Source: Pseudomonadota bacterium (lineage in GTDB: Bacteria > Myxococcota_A > Polyangia > Polyangiales > Polyangiaceae). From it: DNA of 64,000 nucleotides. The notes under the pieces were generated by a model, which did no database searches, was not told the origin of the DNA, and saw nothing but the letters and a program-made list of their open reading frames with translations. The stretch's first letter is position 1, and the number at the start of each line of letters is the position of its first letter. This document shows positions 1 through 8,438 of the stretch, one piece after another. The stretch lies in NCBI GenBank assembly GCA_023431345.1, contig JAEYWK010000140.1, positions 1 to 64,000 of the forward strand, written 5' to 3'. Both the position numbers and the translations under genes were made by a program.

Positions 1-2
1 TG

Positions 3-1079
3 AGCTGGCGCGTCACCGCCGGCCTACGCGATGGCCATCGCCTTTTGTGGCAGCCATCGCGCACCGTCGCCAATGCCCATCACGCACCCTGCTCGAATCG
101 CCATCAGCCAGCGTGCGCGGCAACACTTGGTCTCGTGCACCGAGACGTGACTCCTCGGAACGTGCTGCGTCTGAGATCAGCCGAAGGGCAGCGATGGGTG
201 GTGGCTGACTGGGGTCTGGTTAGGCGACCACGCGGCATGACGAGCACGATGCGAACTGAACCAGGGCAACCGTTTGGGACGGAGGGCTTCGTGGCACCAG
301 AAGTAGCGAACGATGGACATGAGGCTGACGAGCACAGTGACGTTTACAGCCTTGGGCGGGTGTTCGGCTACGGGCTACTCCGCCAAGTTCCCCGACCCAA
401 CCTCGCGCAGAACGTGCAAGGTCGATGGCGCCAGTTCATTCAACAGACGACGCATCACGATGTCCTTCGCCGCATTGCCAAGATGTCGGAACTCCTCCGG
501 CTGCTCCAAGACACACAAAGCGTTAGGACAGGTTCGACCAAGCTGCCCGTGGAACGAATCGCCGAGCTCGACTCCTTGCTCGAACGAGGGGAGCTGCCGG
601 CTATCGACGAGGTTATTGATCTTGCTGTTGCTCATCCTGACGACGACGAGCTTTGGCTGGATGCAATTGGCCTCTTGCCGCGCCCTGCAATCGAAAACCT
701 CGTCGCTAATCGCGCTACCGATGTAGAGACGATGATCGAACGCCTTCTCAACCATCTACTCAATAGTTGGCGAGGCCGCGACTACGACAGCTCCAACGAT
801 CGTTTGCTTCGCCTGCAGTGGATTGCTGAAGCTGCGGCTGGGCACGAAGCCTGGGGCTTGCTGGAAGATGCCGCGCGCGCACTCTTTGAGGGTGATGCGC
901 GTTGCCAGCGGTTCAAGCAGCGACAAAGGACTCGGGCGTGGCTGATCTCGCTACGAGACACGGCGGCGGAATGTGTGGCCCGCGCGCTCGCCGCGGTCCC
1001 TGACGCAGTCCAGTGGTACCTAGCTGAACGTTGGAGACCGACGAACGCCGACGCTCATCTGCGCGCCGTCCTCAGGTAG
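3..1079 (+). CDS. Serine/threonine protein kinase-like protein, 5'-truncated by the window edge
   Basis: The frame is open to the left edge, so the true start lies outside. The catalytic loop HRDVTPRNVL, a DWG in place of DFG, and an activation-segment end GTEGFVAPEV identify a Hanks-type kinase catalytic core. The ATP-binding lobe is missing because of truncation. About 200 residues follow the kinase core with no recognised motif; they look helical and Leu/Glu-rich. The stretch just before HRD does not read like a kinase helix, so an upstream frameshift is possible. GC is visibly lower than in the rest of the window: I count 31 of 60 in 601-660 against 39 of 60 in 2401-2460. This suggests recent acquisition. 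The stop is TAG at 1077. Confidence 0.7.
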   Translation, partial: SWRVTAGLRDGHRLLWQPSRTVANAHHAPCSNRHQPACAATLGLVHRDVTPRNVLRLRSAEGQRWVVADWGLVRRPRGMTSTMRTEPGQPFGTEGFVAPEVANDGHEADEHSDVYSLGRVFGYGLLRQVPRPNLAQNVQGRWRQFIQQTTHHDVLRRIAKMSELLRLLQDTQSVRTGSTKLPVERIAELDSLLERGELPAIDEVIDLAVAHPDDDELWLDAIGLLPRPAIENLVANRATDVETMIERLLNHLLNSWRGRDYDSSNDRLLRLQWIAEAAAGHEAWGLLEDAARALFEGDARCQRFKQRQRTRAWLISLRDTAAECVARALAAVPDAVQWYLAERWRPTNADAHLRAVLR

Positions 1080-1125
1080 GTGTTGCGGTACGAGGTCGCC
1101 GTGGATGGGCCCCAGCGCTGCTCAA

Positions 1126-1173
1126 TTCGGCACAGATTCGGCACGGCTGGCCGCAGTGGATTCTTTTCGGCAC
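1126..1173. repeat. Three short TTCGGCAC direct repeats next to the tRNA
   Basis: TTCGGCAC occurs at 1126-1133, 1137-1144 and 1166-1173, between the kinase stop and the 3' end of the tRNA-Arg gene. The unit is short and may be chance. It is noted because repeats near a tRNA 3' end are typical of integration sites. Confidence 0.3.
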
Positions 1174-1216
1174 GGCCGACCGCGTGCAACGTCGCGATCT
1201 GCTTCGTGAAGATACT

Positions 1217-1293
1217 TGGCACGCCCGAAGGGACTCGAACCCCTGACCGGTGGATTAGAAATCCACTGCTCTATCCAGCTGAGCTACGGGCGC
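1217..1293 (-). tRNA. tRNA-Arg (anticodon TCT)
   Basis: Read on the minus strand, a 77-nt cloverleaf folds. The 7-bp acceptor stem is GCGCCCG with CGGGCGT, and the CCA end is encoded in the DNA (1217-1219). The D-arm contains AGCTCAGCTGGATAGAGC. The anticodon stem is GTGGA/TCCAC with loop TTTCTAA, giving anticodon TCT for AGA codons. The T-arm carries GGTTCGAGTCC. No protein gene overlaps it. Its 3' end points toward the low-GC kinase fragment. Confidence 0.96.
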
Positions 1294-1477
1294 GTGTGGG
1301 GCCGTTAAGTACTCGATTGGGCGGCGAAATCCGACGAAAAAGGCAGCGCGCGCGGGCTCGTGGCTGAAATTGGCGGGGTTTTGGGGAGGGGCTGATGCCG
1401 CGCGTCGTGGTGGAGGGGGGCATGACGGGCGTCATGGCGAGGGGCGGGGGTGGAACGTAGGTTCGGCGGCGGCCAAG

Positions 1478-1918
1478 ATGCTGCGAAGAGCGAAAATTCT
1501 GGGAGTGTTGGTGGTGGCTTGCGGCTCGGCGATGGTGCTGGGGTGTCAGTCGAAGACGCAACCGGAAGCGGCTCCGGAGGCTGCGAAGCCTGCGCCGGAG
1601 CCCGAGAAGCCGGCGGCGCCCGTGGTTGAGAGCCCTGTCTCGGCGGCGAAGCAGATTTATCGGCTGCGCTGCACGGTGTGCCATGGCGAGAGTGGGCGCG
1701 GAGACGGTCCGGGTGGGGCTGCGCTCGAGCCCAAGCCGCGCTCGTTCACCGACTCGGTGTGGCAGGATAGCGTGAAAGACGAGCAGCTGCGCGCGATCAT
1801 CGTCAAGGGCGGCGCGGGCGTCGGTAAGAGCCCGGGCATGCCTCCGAACCCCGACCTCGAGCAGAAGCCCGAGGTCGTCGATGAGCTGGTCAAGCTCGTG
1901 CGCGGCTTCAAGAGCTGA
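1478..1918 (+). CDS. Lipoprotein c-type cytochrome
   Basis: The protein is 146 residues. A signal peptide ends in a lipobox with Cys23, followed by a Pro/Ala/Glu-rich tether (residues 27-52) and a single small cytochrome c domain. The heme motif CTVCH is at residues 65-69, followed by GESGRGDGPGG, typical of class I cytochromes. Met121 in SPGMPP is the likely sixth heme ligand. It should carry electrons at the outer face of the inner membrane or in the periplasm. ATG 1478 was chosen because it gives a proper signal peptide; upstream in-frame codons do not. A Crp/Fnr-type regulator follows after 38 bp, so the two may be linked in redox control. Confidence 0.88.
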   Translation: MLRRAKILGVLVVACGSAMVLGCQSKTQPEAAPEAAKPAPEPEKPAAPVVESPVSAAKQIYRLRCTVCHGESGRGDGPGGAALEPKPRSFTDSVWQDSVKDEQLRAIIVKGGAGVGKSPGMPPNPDLEQKPEVVDELVKLVRGFKS

Positions 1919-1956
1919 GCGAGCGCCCTTCCTCGAGATTGCGCTACATACCTGTC

Positions 1957-2697
1957 ATGCAAGCTCGCTCTTTCCTCGAGCGCTCGCCGCTCTTCGCCAA
2001 CGTGGAGGCGAGCCGAGCGCGTCACCTCGCGGGCATCGCGACCACGCATACGTATCAGCGAGGTGAGCACCTGTGGCGCACCGGTGACGAGCCGCGAGCG
2101 CTGATGGTCGTCAGGGCTGGCCTCGTGAAGCTGGTGCGGCCAGCGCCGCACGGTCGTTCGGCAATTTGCGGTCTGTTCGGGCCGTCGAGTCCGATCGGCG
2201 AGCTGGCGCTGATCAAGGGCATCCCGTTTCCCACGGCTTGCATTGCGGCCACCACGAGCGTGACGGTGGCCAGCATTCCGCGCGTGGAAGCGCTCGACGC
2301 CATTCGCCGCGACGCTGCGCTGAGCCTGAACCTGCTCTGCTGCCTCGAAACGAGGCTCGCGCTCTTGCACGACAAGATCGACGTGCTGAGCGCGGGGTCG
2401 GTGGAGGCGCGCCTCGCCACGCTGCTGCTCAAGTTCTACGAGCAGCTGGGCGATGACTTCGACGACGGCACGTCGCGCATTCCCGTTCCGTTGTCGCGAC
2501 AGGAGCTGGCCGATCTCGTCTCGACGTCGTTCGAGACGGCGATTCGCGTCTTGGCGCGCTGGGAGCGCGCGGGCGTGGTGAGCACCGACGCCGACGGCTT
2601 CACCTTGAAGAGCCTGGCGACGTTGCGCGCGGCCAGCGGCCTCGCGAAGTCCGACCTAGCGCGCGCCCCCACGCCCCACGGCGTCGTGCATCGCTAG
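1957..2697 (+). CDS. Crp/Fnr-family transcriptional regulator
   Basis: The protein is 246 residues. The N-terminal half is a cyclic-nucleotide-binding-type beta barrel: FLERSPLFANV, then an RGEHLWRTGDEP turn, and a PIGELALIKG segment in the phosphate-binding position. A dimer helix follows. The C-terminal winged HTH has recognition region PLSRQELADLVSTSFETAIR at about 175-195. There is no N-terminal Cys cluster, so it is not an FeS-type FNR. The effector is unknown. It lies directly downstream of the cytochrome c lipoprotein and on the same strand, which suggests control of respiration or redox genes. ATG 1957 is preferred over the upstream TTG. Confidence 0.88.
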   Translation: MQARSFLERSPLFANVEASRARHLAGIATTHTYQRGEHLWRTGDEPRALMVVRAGLVKLVRPAPHGRSAICGLFGPSSPIGELALIKGIPFPTACIAATTSVTVASIPRVEALDAIRRDAALSLNLLCCLETRLALLHDKIDVLSAGSVEARLATLLLKFYEQLGDDFDDGTSRIPVPLSRQELADLVSTSFETAIRVLARWERAGVVSTDADGFTLKSLATLRAASGLAKSDLARAPTPHGVVHR

Positions 2698-2702
2698 CGC
2701 CT

Positions 2703-2741
2703 CGCCCGAGGCAATAAGCGTCCGCCCGGGGCAATAGCGTC
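2703..2741. repeat. Tandem 20-bp imperfect repeat
   Basis: Two head-to-tail copies read CGCCCG(A/G)GGCAATA(A)GCGTC, at 2703-2722 and 2723-2741. They differ by one substitution and one deleted A. They lie just after the Crp-family gene and 110 bp upstream of the DUF4114 gene. They could be regulator binding sites or a simple duplication; the sequence alone cannot decide. Confidence 0.6.
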
Positions 2742-2851
2742 CCTTGTTTGAGCGCGACATCGTGGTTGACGAAGCGCGCCTATCCCACCTATTCGCGCGC
2801 GCTTGCCTGCTCGCGAACGGCGCCGCTACTAACCAGTGTTAAGCTGCCCGC

Positions 2852-4507
2852 ATGATGTTGTCTCTCGTGCGGGCGTGTCGCACATCGGCCATCCGGCTGG
2901 GCTTGGCCCTGGGGCTTTGTTGGGTGGGGGCTGCCGGGTCCGCGCAAGCGCAGGTGATGCAAACGGGTGGCATCATCATCCCGAGGGAAAGGTCGGGCAC
3001 CGAGTGCAACGGCCACGCATCCGTTTGCATCAACGACAACGAGAGGGCGGAGGGCGGCGACGGTGACATCAACGCAGTCGACACCGCCACCATCAGCCAA
3101 GAGACGTTCAGCCCGCTCTGTGAGCTGACGTTCCGGGTCGTGGCCCGCGGCGCGGACTACAAGAACACCTTCGGTTGGTACGAGGTGAAGCGCGATGACG
3201 ACGGCAAGGCGCTGGCTCCCGAGCTCAGTGACCTCCACGTCTTCCTCGGTTGCAACGACGCGGTGGGAGTGGAAAAGACGCTCACCATCCCGAAAGACGT
3301 GCCTGAGATTGGCTTCTTTCTCGCCAACAACGGCGCCGGCTGCGTGACGACGACGCCCGACCCGCTCGGGCCGACGCTGACTGCCAAGCCGACGAACCTG
3401 TTCTTTTCGCAGCGCGCCTTCAACAGCGATGGTGACGACCTCATCCATCTCTTGGTTTGGCAGAGCCGCGCGAACCCGAACGCCTTCTACTTTGGCTGGG
3501 AAGATCAGACGGGCGGCGGCGACAACGACTTCGAAGATTTGATGACGTTCGTCACCGGCATTCAGTGCGCAGGTGGCGGCGATCCGTGCGAAGTGCCCGA
3601 TGGCGTGGGGGCGTGCGGCGACGGCGTCATGCAGTGCCGCGATGGCGAGCTGGTGTGCGTCGCGACGCAGGAGCCCAGCGCCGAGAAATGCAACGCCATC
3701 GACGACAACTGCGATGGCGAGACGGACGAGGGCGACGATTTGTGTCCGAAGGGCGAAATCTGCGTCAAAGGGAGCTGCCAGCCGCCCTGCGGAACCGGCG
3801 AATTTCGCTGTGACCCCGGCTTCGCGTGCGTCCAAGGCGTGTGCATCGAAGACGCCTGCGCCAAGAAGGACTGCGACGAAGGCGAAGTTTGCGTCGCGGG
3901 TGAGTGCATTGGCGCGTGTGACGACGTGGTCTGCCCGTATGGCGCCACTTGCCGCCGGGGCGTGTGCGTCGACGTGTGCGAGGGGGTCGAGTGTGACAGC
4001 GGCTTCGCTTGCGAGCCGCGCGTGAGCAGCGACGGCGACACCGTCGTCGGCGTGTGCACCAGCTGCGACTGCCGGGGCTGCGGCGACGGACAGAGCTGCA
4101 TCGAGCACCTGTGCATCGACAACGCCTGCAAGGATCAAACTTGTGCCGAGGGCGCGCGCTGCGTGGCGGGCGAGTGCGTCGATAATTGCGACGGCGTCAC
4201 TTGCCCGAAGGGCCAGGTATGTACGACCGGCGCCTGCGTCGATGATCCGACCGCGGGTAGCGGCGGCGCGGGCAACGGCGCGGGCGGGAGCGGCGATGAC
4301 GACGGCGGTATCGTCATCTCGCCGGGCACCGGTAACGGCGGCAGCCGTAACGACGAAGGCAGTGGCGTCGGTGCGCAGGGTAACGCCATCGAAGCGAAAG
4401 GCTGTGACTGCTCGCTGCCCGGCACCAATACTTCGGGTATCGGCGCGCTGATCTTGATGGGCTTGTTCGGCGGTTCCGCGCTCGCGCGCCGCCGCCGCGT
4501 CCGCTGA
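2852..4507 (+). CDS. DUF4114 / Cys-rich surface protein with MYXO-CTERM-type anchor
   Basis: The protein is 551 residues. A signal peptide is likely cut after AQA near residue 34. A DUF4114-type domain spans roughly 90-235; it includes FGWYEVKRD and ends in FYFGWEDQTGGGDNDFEDL. A MopE-type putative metal-binding motif, CNAIDDNCDGETDEGDD, follows at about 280-297. Next come repeated EGF-like or Cys-rich units (C-x5-C-x2-G-x-C style) to about 470 and a Gly/Asn/Asp-rich linker. The C-terminus has GCDCSLPG, a hydrophobic helix and RRRR, the MYXO-CTERM sorting layout, so it is probably anchored and then processed for surface display. The next gene starts 2 bp after its stop, so they are co-transcribed. 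Confidence 0.85.
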   Translation: MMLSLVRACRTSAIRLGLALGLCWVGAAGSAQAQVMQTGGIIIPRERSGTECNGHASVCINDNERAEGGDGDINAVDTATISQETFSPLCELTFRVVARGADYKNTFGWYEVKRDDDGKALAPELSDLHVFLGCNDAVGVEKTLTIPKDVPEIGFFLANNGAGCVTTTPDPLGPTLTAKPTNLFFSQRAFNSDGDDLIHLLVWQSRANPNAFYFGWEDQTGGGDNDFEDLMTFVTGIQCAGGGDPCEVPDGVGACGDGVMQCRDGELVCVATQEPSAEKCNAIDDNCDGETDEGDDLCPKGEICVKGSCQPPCGTGEFRCDPGFACVQGVCIEDACAKKDCDEGEVCVAGECIGACDDVVCPYGATCRRGVCVDVCEGVECDSGFACEPRVSSDGDTVVGVCTSCDCRGCGDGQSCIEHLCIDNACKDQTCAEGARCVAGECVDNCDGVTCPKGQVCTTGACVDDPTAGSGGAGNGAGGSGDDDGGIVISPGTGNGGSRNDEGSGVGAQGNAIEAKGCDCSLPGTNTSGIGALILMGLFGGSALARRRRVR

Positions 4508-4509
4508 GC

Positions 4510-5298
4510 ATGTTCGACTGGTGGAGACGGCTGAGCCGAGCGGATGTCATCGCTCAGCCGTTCCCGGTCGAGCTACGCGAGCTGCTGCTGCGAACGGTGC
4601 CGTGCGCTCAGCTCCTGACGGGCGCCGAGCGCGAGCGGCTCGAGGCGCTGGTACGCATCTTCAACTCGGAGAAGAGCTTCGAGGCTGCCGGGGGGCTCAC
4701 GCTGACCTACGAGATGCGCGTGGCCATCGCGGGCCGGGCGTGCTTGCTCGTGCTGTGGCGTGTGGAGCTCGACGAGCCGCTCTACCCGGAGCTGGATACC
4801 ATCATCGTGTATCCCTCGACCTACCAGGCCTCGGTCACGAAGCGAGAGGGCTACGTGCACTTCGAAGGGAATGAGGCGCGGCTCGGCGAGTCGTGGCAGC
4901 GCGGCGCCGTGGTGATTTCCTGGGCCGCCGCGCAGGCTGGAGCTGCCAACCCAGTTGACGGCCACGACGTGGTGCTGCACGAGTTCGCGCACCAGCTAGA
5001 CGCCGAAGATGGCGGTATGGACGGGACGCCGGAGCTTGGCAGCCTCGACCGCTACGCCGTCTGGTCCAAGGTCGCCGGGCGCGAATACGCGGCGCTGATC
5101 GAGGATCTGGAGCGCCACCGCCCCACGACCATCGACCCCTACGGCGCGACGAACGCGCCCGAGTTTTTCGCGGTGCTGGTGGAGCAGTTCTTCGAAAAGC
5201 CGCGTGCTCTCGCGGCGCAGCACGCGGCGCTGTATCGCGAGCTGGCGGCGTTTTTCCGCTTCGATCCCGCCGCGCGTCTCGAGGCCGCGGCGCGCTGA
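4510..5298 (+). CDS. mtfA: MtfA-like zinc metallopeptidase
   Basis: The protein is 262 residues, the usual length for the MtfA (DUF980) family. The zinc-binding HEFAHQLD motif is at 157-164, with His157, Glu158 and His161, followed by AEDGG. A conserved NAPEFFAVLVEQFF segment near 217 carries the distal active-site Glu. MtfA in E. coli is a cytoplasmic peptidase that binds the glucose repressor Mlc; no Mlc homologue is visible here, so the substrate is unknown. It begins 2 bp after the DUF4114 gene and is almost certainly in the same operon. That is an unusual partner and may be incidental. Confidence 0.88.
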   Translation: MFDWWRRLSRADVIAQPFPVELRELLLRTVPCAQLLTGAERERLEALVRIFNSEKSFEAAGGLTLTYEMRVAIAGRACLLVLWRVELDEPLYPELDTIIVYPSTYQASVTKREGYVHFEGNEARLGESWQRGAVVISWAAAQAGAANPVDGHDVVLHEFAHQLDAEDGGMDGTPELGSLDRYAVWSKVAGREYAALIEDLERHRPTTIDPYGATNAPEFFAVLVEQFFEKPRALAAQHAALYRELAAFFRFDPAARLEAAAR

Positions 5299-5421
5299 CG
5301 GTGCGTTCGAGCCGAGCGTCGCGCTCCTCGTCCGGCTATCGTCCTCCTTTTCGAGGCGCCGCGCGGCGTCGAGCAGGCCGCGGGGCTACTCAACGCTGCT
5401 CGACTTGGGTATGTTGCGCGC

Positions 5422-5916
5422 ATGAGAGCACTGGCCGCGTTCTCGGTGTTGAGCCTGTTCTTCGTTGCTTGCGGTGGATCGGAGCCTGCGCCGCAGGTGC
5501 CCGACGCCGAGGCCCCGCCCGTGGAGGTAGCGCCGCCTGCGCCGCCGCTCGAGGTCGCGGAAGAGCCGACAGAGCCGAAGCCTGCCGAGAAGCCGCCCGC
5601 GCCCGAGCCAGCTTTCACCGAGGGCATGTCGGTTGCCGAAGCCATCAAGGCGGTGCCGCAGGGTGCCGAGCGCGCGAACATCGATCAGGAGACGCTGAGC
5701 AAGCCCATCCAAGACTTCGCCGTCTACGAGCCGTGCAAGCCCGGCGCCGCCAAGATCAAGCTGCTCATTGCCGTCTGGGACGGCAAACCCGTCGGCATCG
5801 ACGTCACCGCAACGCCCAAGAACGACAAGCTCGTCGCCTGCGTCAAAGACCGCATTCAGGGCCTCACCTGGCCAGCCAAAGTGAAGTCCCTCAACACCGT
5901 GGAATACTCGTTCTAG
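5422..5916 (+). CDS. Lipoprotein with TonB-C/AgmX-like C-terminal domain
   Basis: The protein is 164 residues. The lipobox ends at Cys17 (FFVACGGSEP). A Pro/Glu/Ala-rich periplasm-spanning stretch follows (residues 20-60). The C-terminal region, about 95-164, has YEPCK, IAVWDGKPVGIDV, VACVKDRIQGLTWP and a final VEYSF. It resembles the AgmX/TonB C-terminal fold found in many myxobacterial proteins. The two Cys residues in YEPCK and VACVK probably form a disulfide. Function is not assigned. It is likely monocistronic, 123 bp after mtfA. Confidence 0.72.
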   Translation: MRALAAFSVLSLFFVACGGSEPAPQVPDAEAPPVEVAPPAPPLEVAEEPTEPKPAEKPPAPEPAFTEGMSVAEAIKAVPQGAERANIDQETLSKPIQDFAVYEPCKPGAAKIKLLIAVWDGKPVGIDVTATPKNDKLVACVKDRIQGLTWPAKVKSLNTVEYSF

Positions 5917-5994
5917 AAGCGTCCCAAGCGCTCGCCCCCAAAACCGCGCTCCCCAAGCGCTCAACCGCCCGCCGAGGCTGAAGAGCTGACCCGC

Positions 5995-6789
5995 TCAGGA
6001 AGGCCTATCCAGCGGATCGAACGGGTGCGCGACCACGAGGCCTTGAACTTGCTCCGACGTCTTGCCGAAGCGGCGCTCTTTGCCGTTGTAGGTGTCGATG
6101 GCGTCGACGAGGGTGGCGGCCGCGAACTCGGGCCACATGATGGGCAGGAAAACGAGCTCCGCGTAAGCGGACTCGAACAGGAGGAAGTCGCTGACGCGCG
6201 TCTCGCCGCCGGTGCGGATCAGGAGATCGACATCGGGCAGGTCGTGCGTGGTCATCTGGCGGTGGAAGAAGGTTTCGTCGATTTCTTCCGGGAGCACCAG
6301 GCCGGCGCGGGCGCGAACGGCGAGCGAGCGCGCCGCCTCGACGATGTCTTGGCGACCGCCGTACGAGAGCGCGAGGGTGAGCGTCATGCGTTCGCCGTCG
6401 CGCGTGTATTCGATCAGATCTTCGACGGCGTGACGCGTGTCGGTCGGCAGGTCTTCGAGGTTGCCGATCACGTTCACGCGAATGCCGTTCTGGCGCAGGT
6501 CAGCGCGCTCTTGCTTGGCGAACTCGACCAGAAGCCGCATCAGGGCTTCGACCTCGGGGCGCGGGCGCGCCCAGTTCGCGACGCTGAACGCGTACAGCGT
6601 CAAGTATTGGATGCCGAGGCGCGTCGACGTTTCGACGGCTTCGCGCACGGCACGAGCACCTTCGGCGTGACCCTCGGCGCGATCGAGGCCTCGCGCTTGT
6701 GCCCAGCGACCGTTGCCATCCATGATGATGGCGACGTGACGGGGGATCTTCTTACCGTTCTTGCCGTTACCGTTGTGAGCGTGAGCCAA
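5995..6789 (-). CDS. uppS: Isoprenyl transferase (undecaprenyl diphosphate synthase family)
   Basis: The protein is 264 residues and condenses isopentenyl diphosphate onto farnesyl diphosphate to make the C55 lipid carrier for peptidoglycan and other envelope glycans. The catalytic MDGNGRWA motif places Asp24. YLTLYAFSVANWARP and the C-terminal LIRTGGETRVSDFLLFESAYAE with W-P-F are the hallmark substrate-binding elements. The N-terminus is His/Asn/Gly/Lys-rich (HAHNGNGKNGKK), a small family-atypical extension. No cdsA or ispC follows, so it stands apart from the common cluster. Confidence 0.95.
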   Translation of the reverse strand: MAHAHNGNGKNGKKIPRHVAIIMDGNGRWAQARGLDRAEGHAEGARAVREAVETSTRLGIQYLTLYAFSVANWARPRPEVEALMRLLVEFAKQERADLRQNGIRVNVIGNLEDLPTDTRHAVEDLIEYTRDGERMTLTLALSYGGRQDIVEAARSLAVRARAGLVLPEEIDETFFHRQMTTHDLPDVDLLIRTGGETRVSDFLLFESAYAELVFLPIMWPEFAAATLVDAIDTYNGKERRFGKTSEQVQGLVVAHPFDPLDRPS

Positions 6790-7010
6790 GTGAGCAAGCC
6801 TCGATGGGAAGGATACGGTTCAGAGCCGCGCGGCTGCCGATCTCGGCGGCCTTAGGGCCAAAGTTCGCCTCACAAGCTCCCACATCCTGAGCCAACCGTT
6901 GATGGAGCTTTGGTGGAGAAACGCGAGACGGGTCGAGCAGGCTGCGCGGCCGGCGCAACCAGGGCGCCGTCCATACACCGAACTGCATGAAATGTATAAT
7001 GATTGGGTGC

Positions 7011-8438
7011 TCATCCACCCGTGAGGGTAGCGCGCAGGCGGGCGGCCGGAAGTCGCAAACGGAAGGTGACAGCCGGCGGGCCGGCGGTCTCCAGGTCGGC
7101 CTGCCCTCCGTGAGCTTCGGCGACGGCTTGCACGATCGCTAGCCCCAGGCCGCTGCCGCCTTTGTCGGGGCGGGTGGTGACGAAGCGCTTGAACAGCCGG
7201 TCTTGCACGTGGCGGGCGACGGAGCCGTCGTTCTTCACGCGCACGACCACGTCCTCGTCGCGTCGCACGACCTCGAGCTGAACGTGCGAGCCCGCGCCGC
7301 TGTGGACCAGCGCGTTGTCGAGCAAATTGGAGACCGCGCGCGTGAGCCACAGCTCGTCGCCGCTGACTCTGACGTCGCCCTCCGACACGATCGTGACGCG
7401 CGGGCGGTCGTCACCCAGCGTATCGAGGGTGCGGCGCGATAGGCGCGCCAGGTCGACGGGCTCGAACGTCTCGGCGCCGCGCGCTTCGATGTGGGCGAGG
7501 CTGACGAGCTCGCTCAGCAGCCGCTCGATGCGCTCGCTGGCTTCGCGGATGCGCTGCACGAAGTGGCGAGCTTGCGCCGGCTCTTCCAGCGCGCTCTCTT
7601 CCAGCACCTCGGCGCTGGCGCGGATGGCGGCGACCGGATTCTTCAGCTCGTGCGACAGATCCGCGGCGAACGTTTCGACGAACGGTCGACCGGAGAGCTC
7701 GCGGCGCATCGAATCGAGCGCGCGAGAGAGGCGCGTGACCTCGCGGCCGAACTCCGGCGGAGGCGGGGCGGTGCGTTCGCCTCGGCTCACCCGCTCGCCG
7801 AACGCGCTCAGGCGCTCGATGGGCTCCGCGATGGCGCGCCCAATCACGGCGGCGGCAGCGGCGGCGGCAGCCCCCAAGACGAGACTGATCACGAGCACCG
7901 TCGGCGCCATGTCGGCGAGCAGGGCCTTCATCACGACCGTGGGCTTGATCACGCGCACGGCCCCGATTTTTTCGCCGCGAACGACCACGGAGTGATCGAC
8001 GAAGACCACGCCCTGCTCGTCGCTCGCCGGGGGGCGCCTCGGGAAGATCACCTCTCCATTGGCGTCGACCAGTAGCAGCCGGAGGTCGGCGCCCCGCTCG
8101 CGTTCGTGCTCGAGCCGCTGCGCCACGTCACGCAGCTTGCCGCCGCTGCGATCCACCTCACTCGCGACCAACCCCGCGATCGACGCGGCCTCGTCGCTGG
8201 CGGCCTGCGTCGCGATGCGCACCGCGCGAGCCTCGATGCGGTCCACCACCATCAAGCCCAAGCCGAACGCGAAGGCGCCGACGATCAGCGCCAACGCCAA
8301 GAAGACTTGCATGCGGATCGACATGCCGCGCGTGCGGGTGCGCAAGAGCCGCGACACCACGAACGCCACGAACGAGATCAGGCCGATGCTCGCCGCCGCG
8401 ACGGTGACCAACCGCACGAACGCGGCTGTCTCGCTCAA
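7011..8438 (-). CDS. Sensor histidine kinase of a CreC-like two-component system
   Basis: The protein is about 475 residues. Two N-terminal membrane helices are followed by a periplasmic sensor of about 110 residues, a third helix with a run of eight Ala, a HAMP linker, a HisKA domain (ADLSHELKNP, His263) and a HATPase domain (NLLDNALVHS; GGSGLGLAIVQ). The start chosen is TTG 8438. It overlaps the regulator's TGA stop by 4 bp (TTGA) and follows a GGAGG. The longer reading from 8504 would begin inside the regulator gene with no signal-like N-terminus. Overlap implies translational coupling. The domain order resembles CreC, but the signal is unknown. Confidence 0.88.
   Translation of the reverse strand: MSETAAFVRLVTVAAASIGLISFVAFVVSRLLRTRTRGMSIRMQVFLALALIVGAFAFGLGLMVVDRIEARAVRIATQAASDEAASIAGLVASEVDRSGGKLRDVAQRLEHERERGADLRLLLVDANGEVIFPRRPPASDEQGVVFVDHSVVVRGEKIGAVRVIKPTVVMKALLADMAPTVLVISLVLGAAAAAAAAVIGRAIAEPIERLSAFGERVSRGERTAPPPPEFGREVTRLSRALDSMRRELSGRPFVETFAADLSHELKNPVAAIRASAEVLEESALEEPAQARHFVQRIREASERIERLLSELVSLAHIEARGAETFEPVDLARLSRRTLDTLGDDRPRVTIVSEGDVRVSGDELWLTRAVSNLLDNALVHSGAGSHVQLEVVRRDEDVVVRVKNDGSVARHVQDRLFKRFVTTRPDKGGSGLGLAIVQAVAEAHGGQADLETAGPPAVTFRLRLPAARLRATLTGG

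Noticed and set aside
2789..4138. Long minus-strand frame (about 449 codons) opposite the DUF4114 gene
   Set aside because: It mirrors a clear signal-peptide/DUF4114/MYXO-CTERM gene; its translation is Ala/Val/His-rich with no domain, the usual artefact of GC-rich antisense frames.
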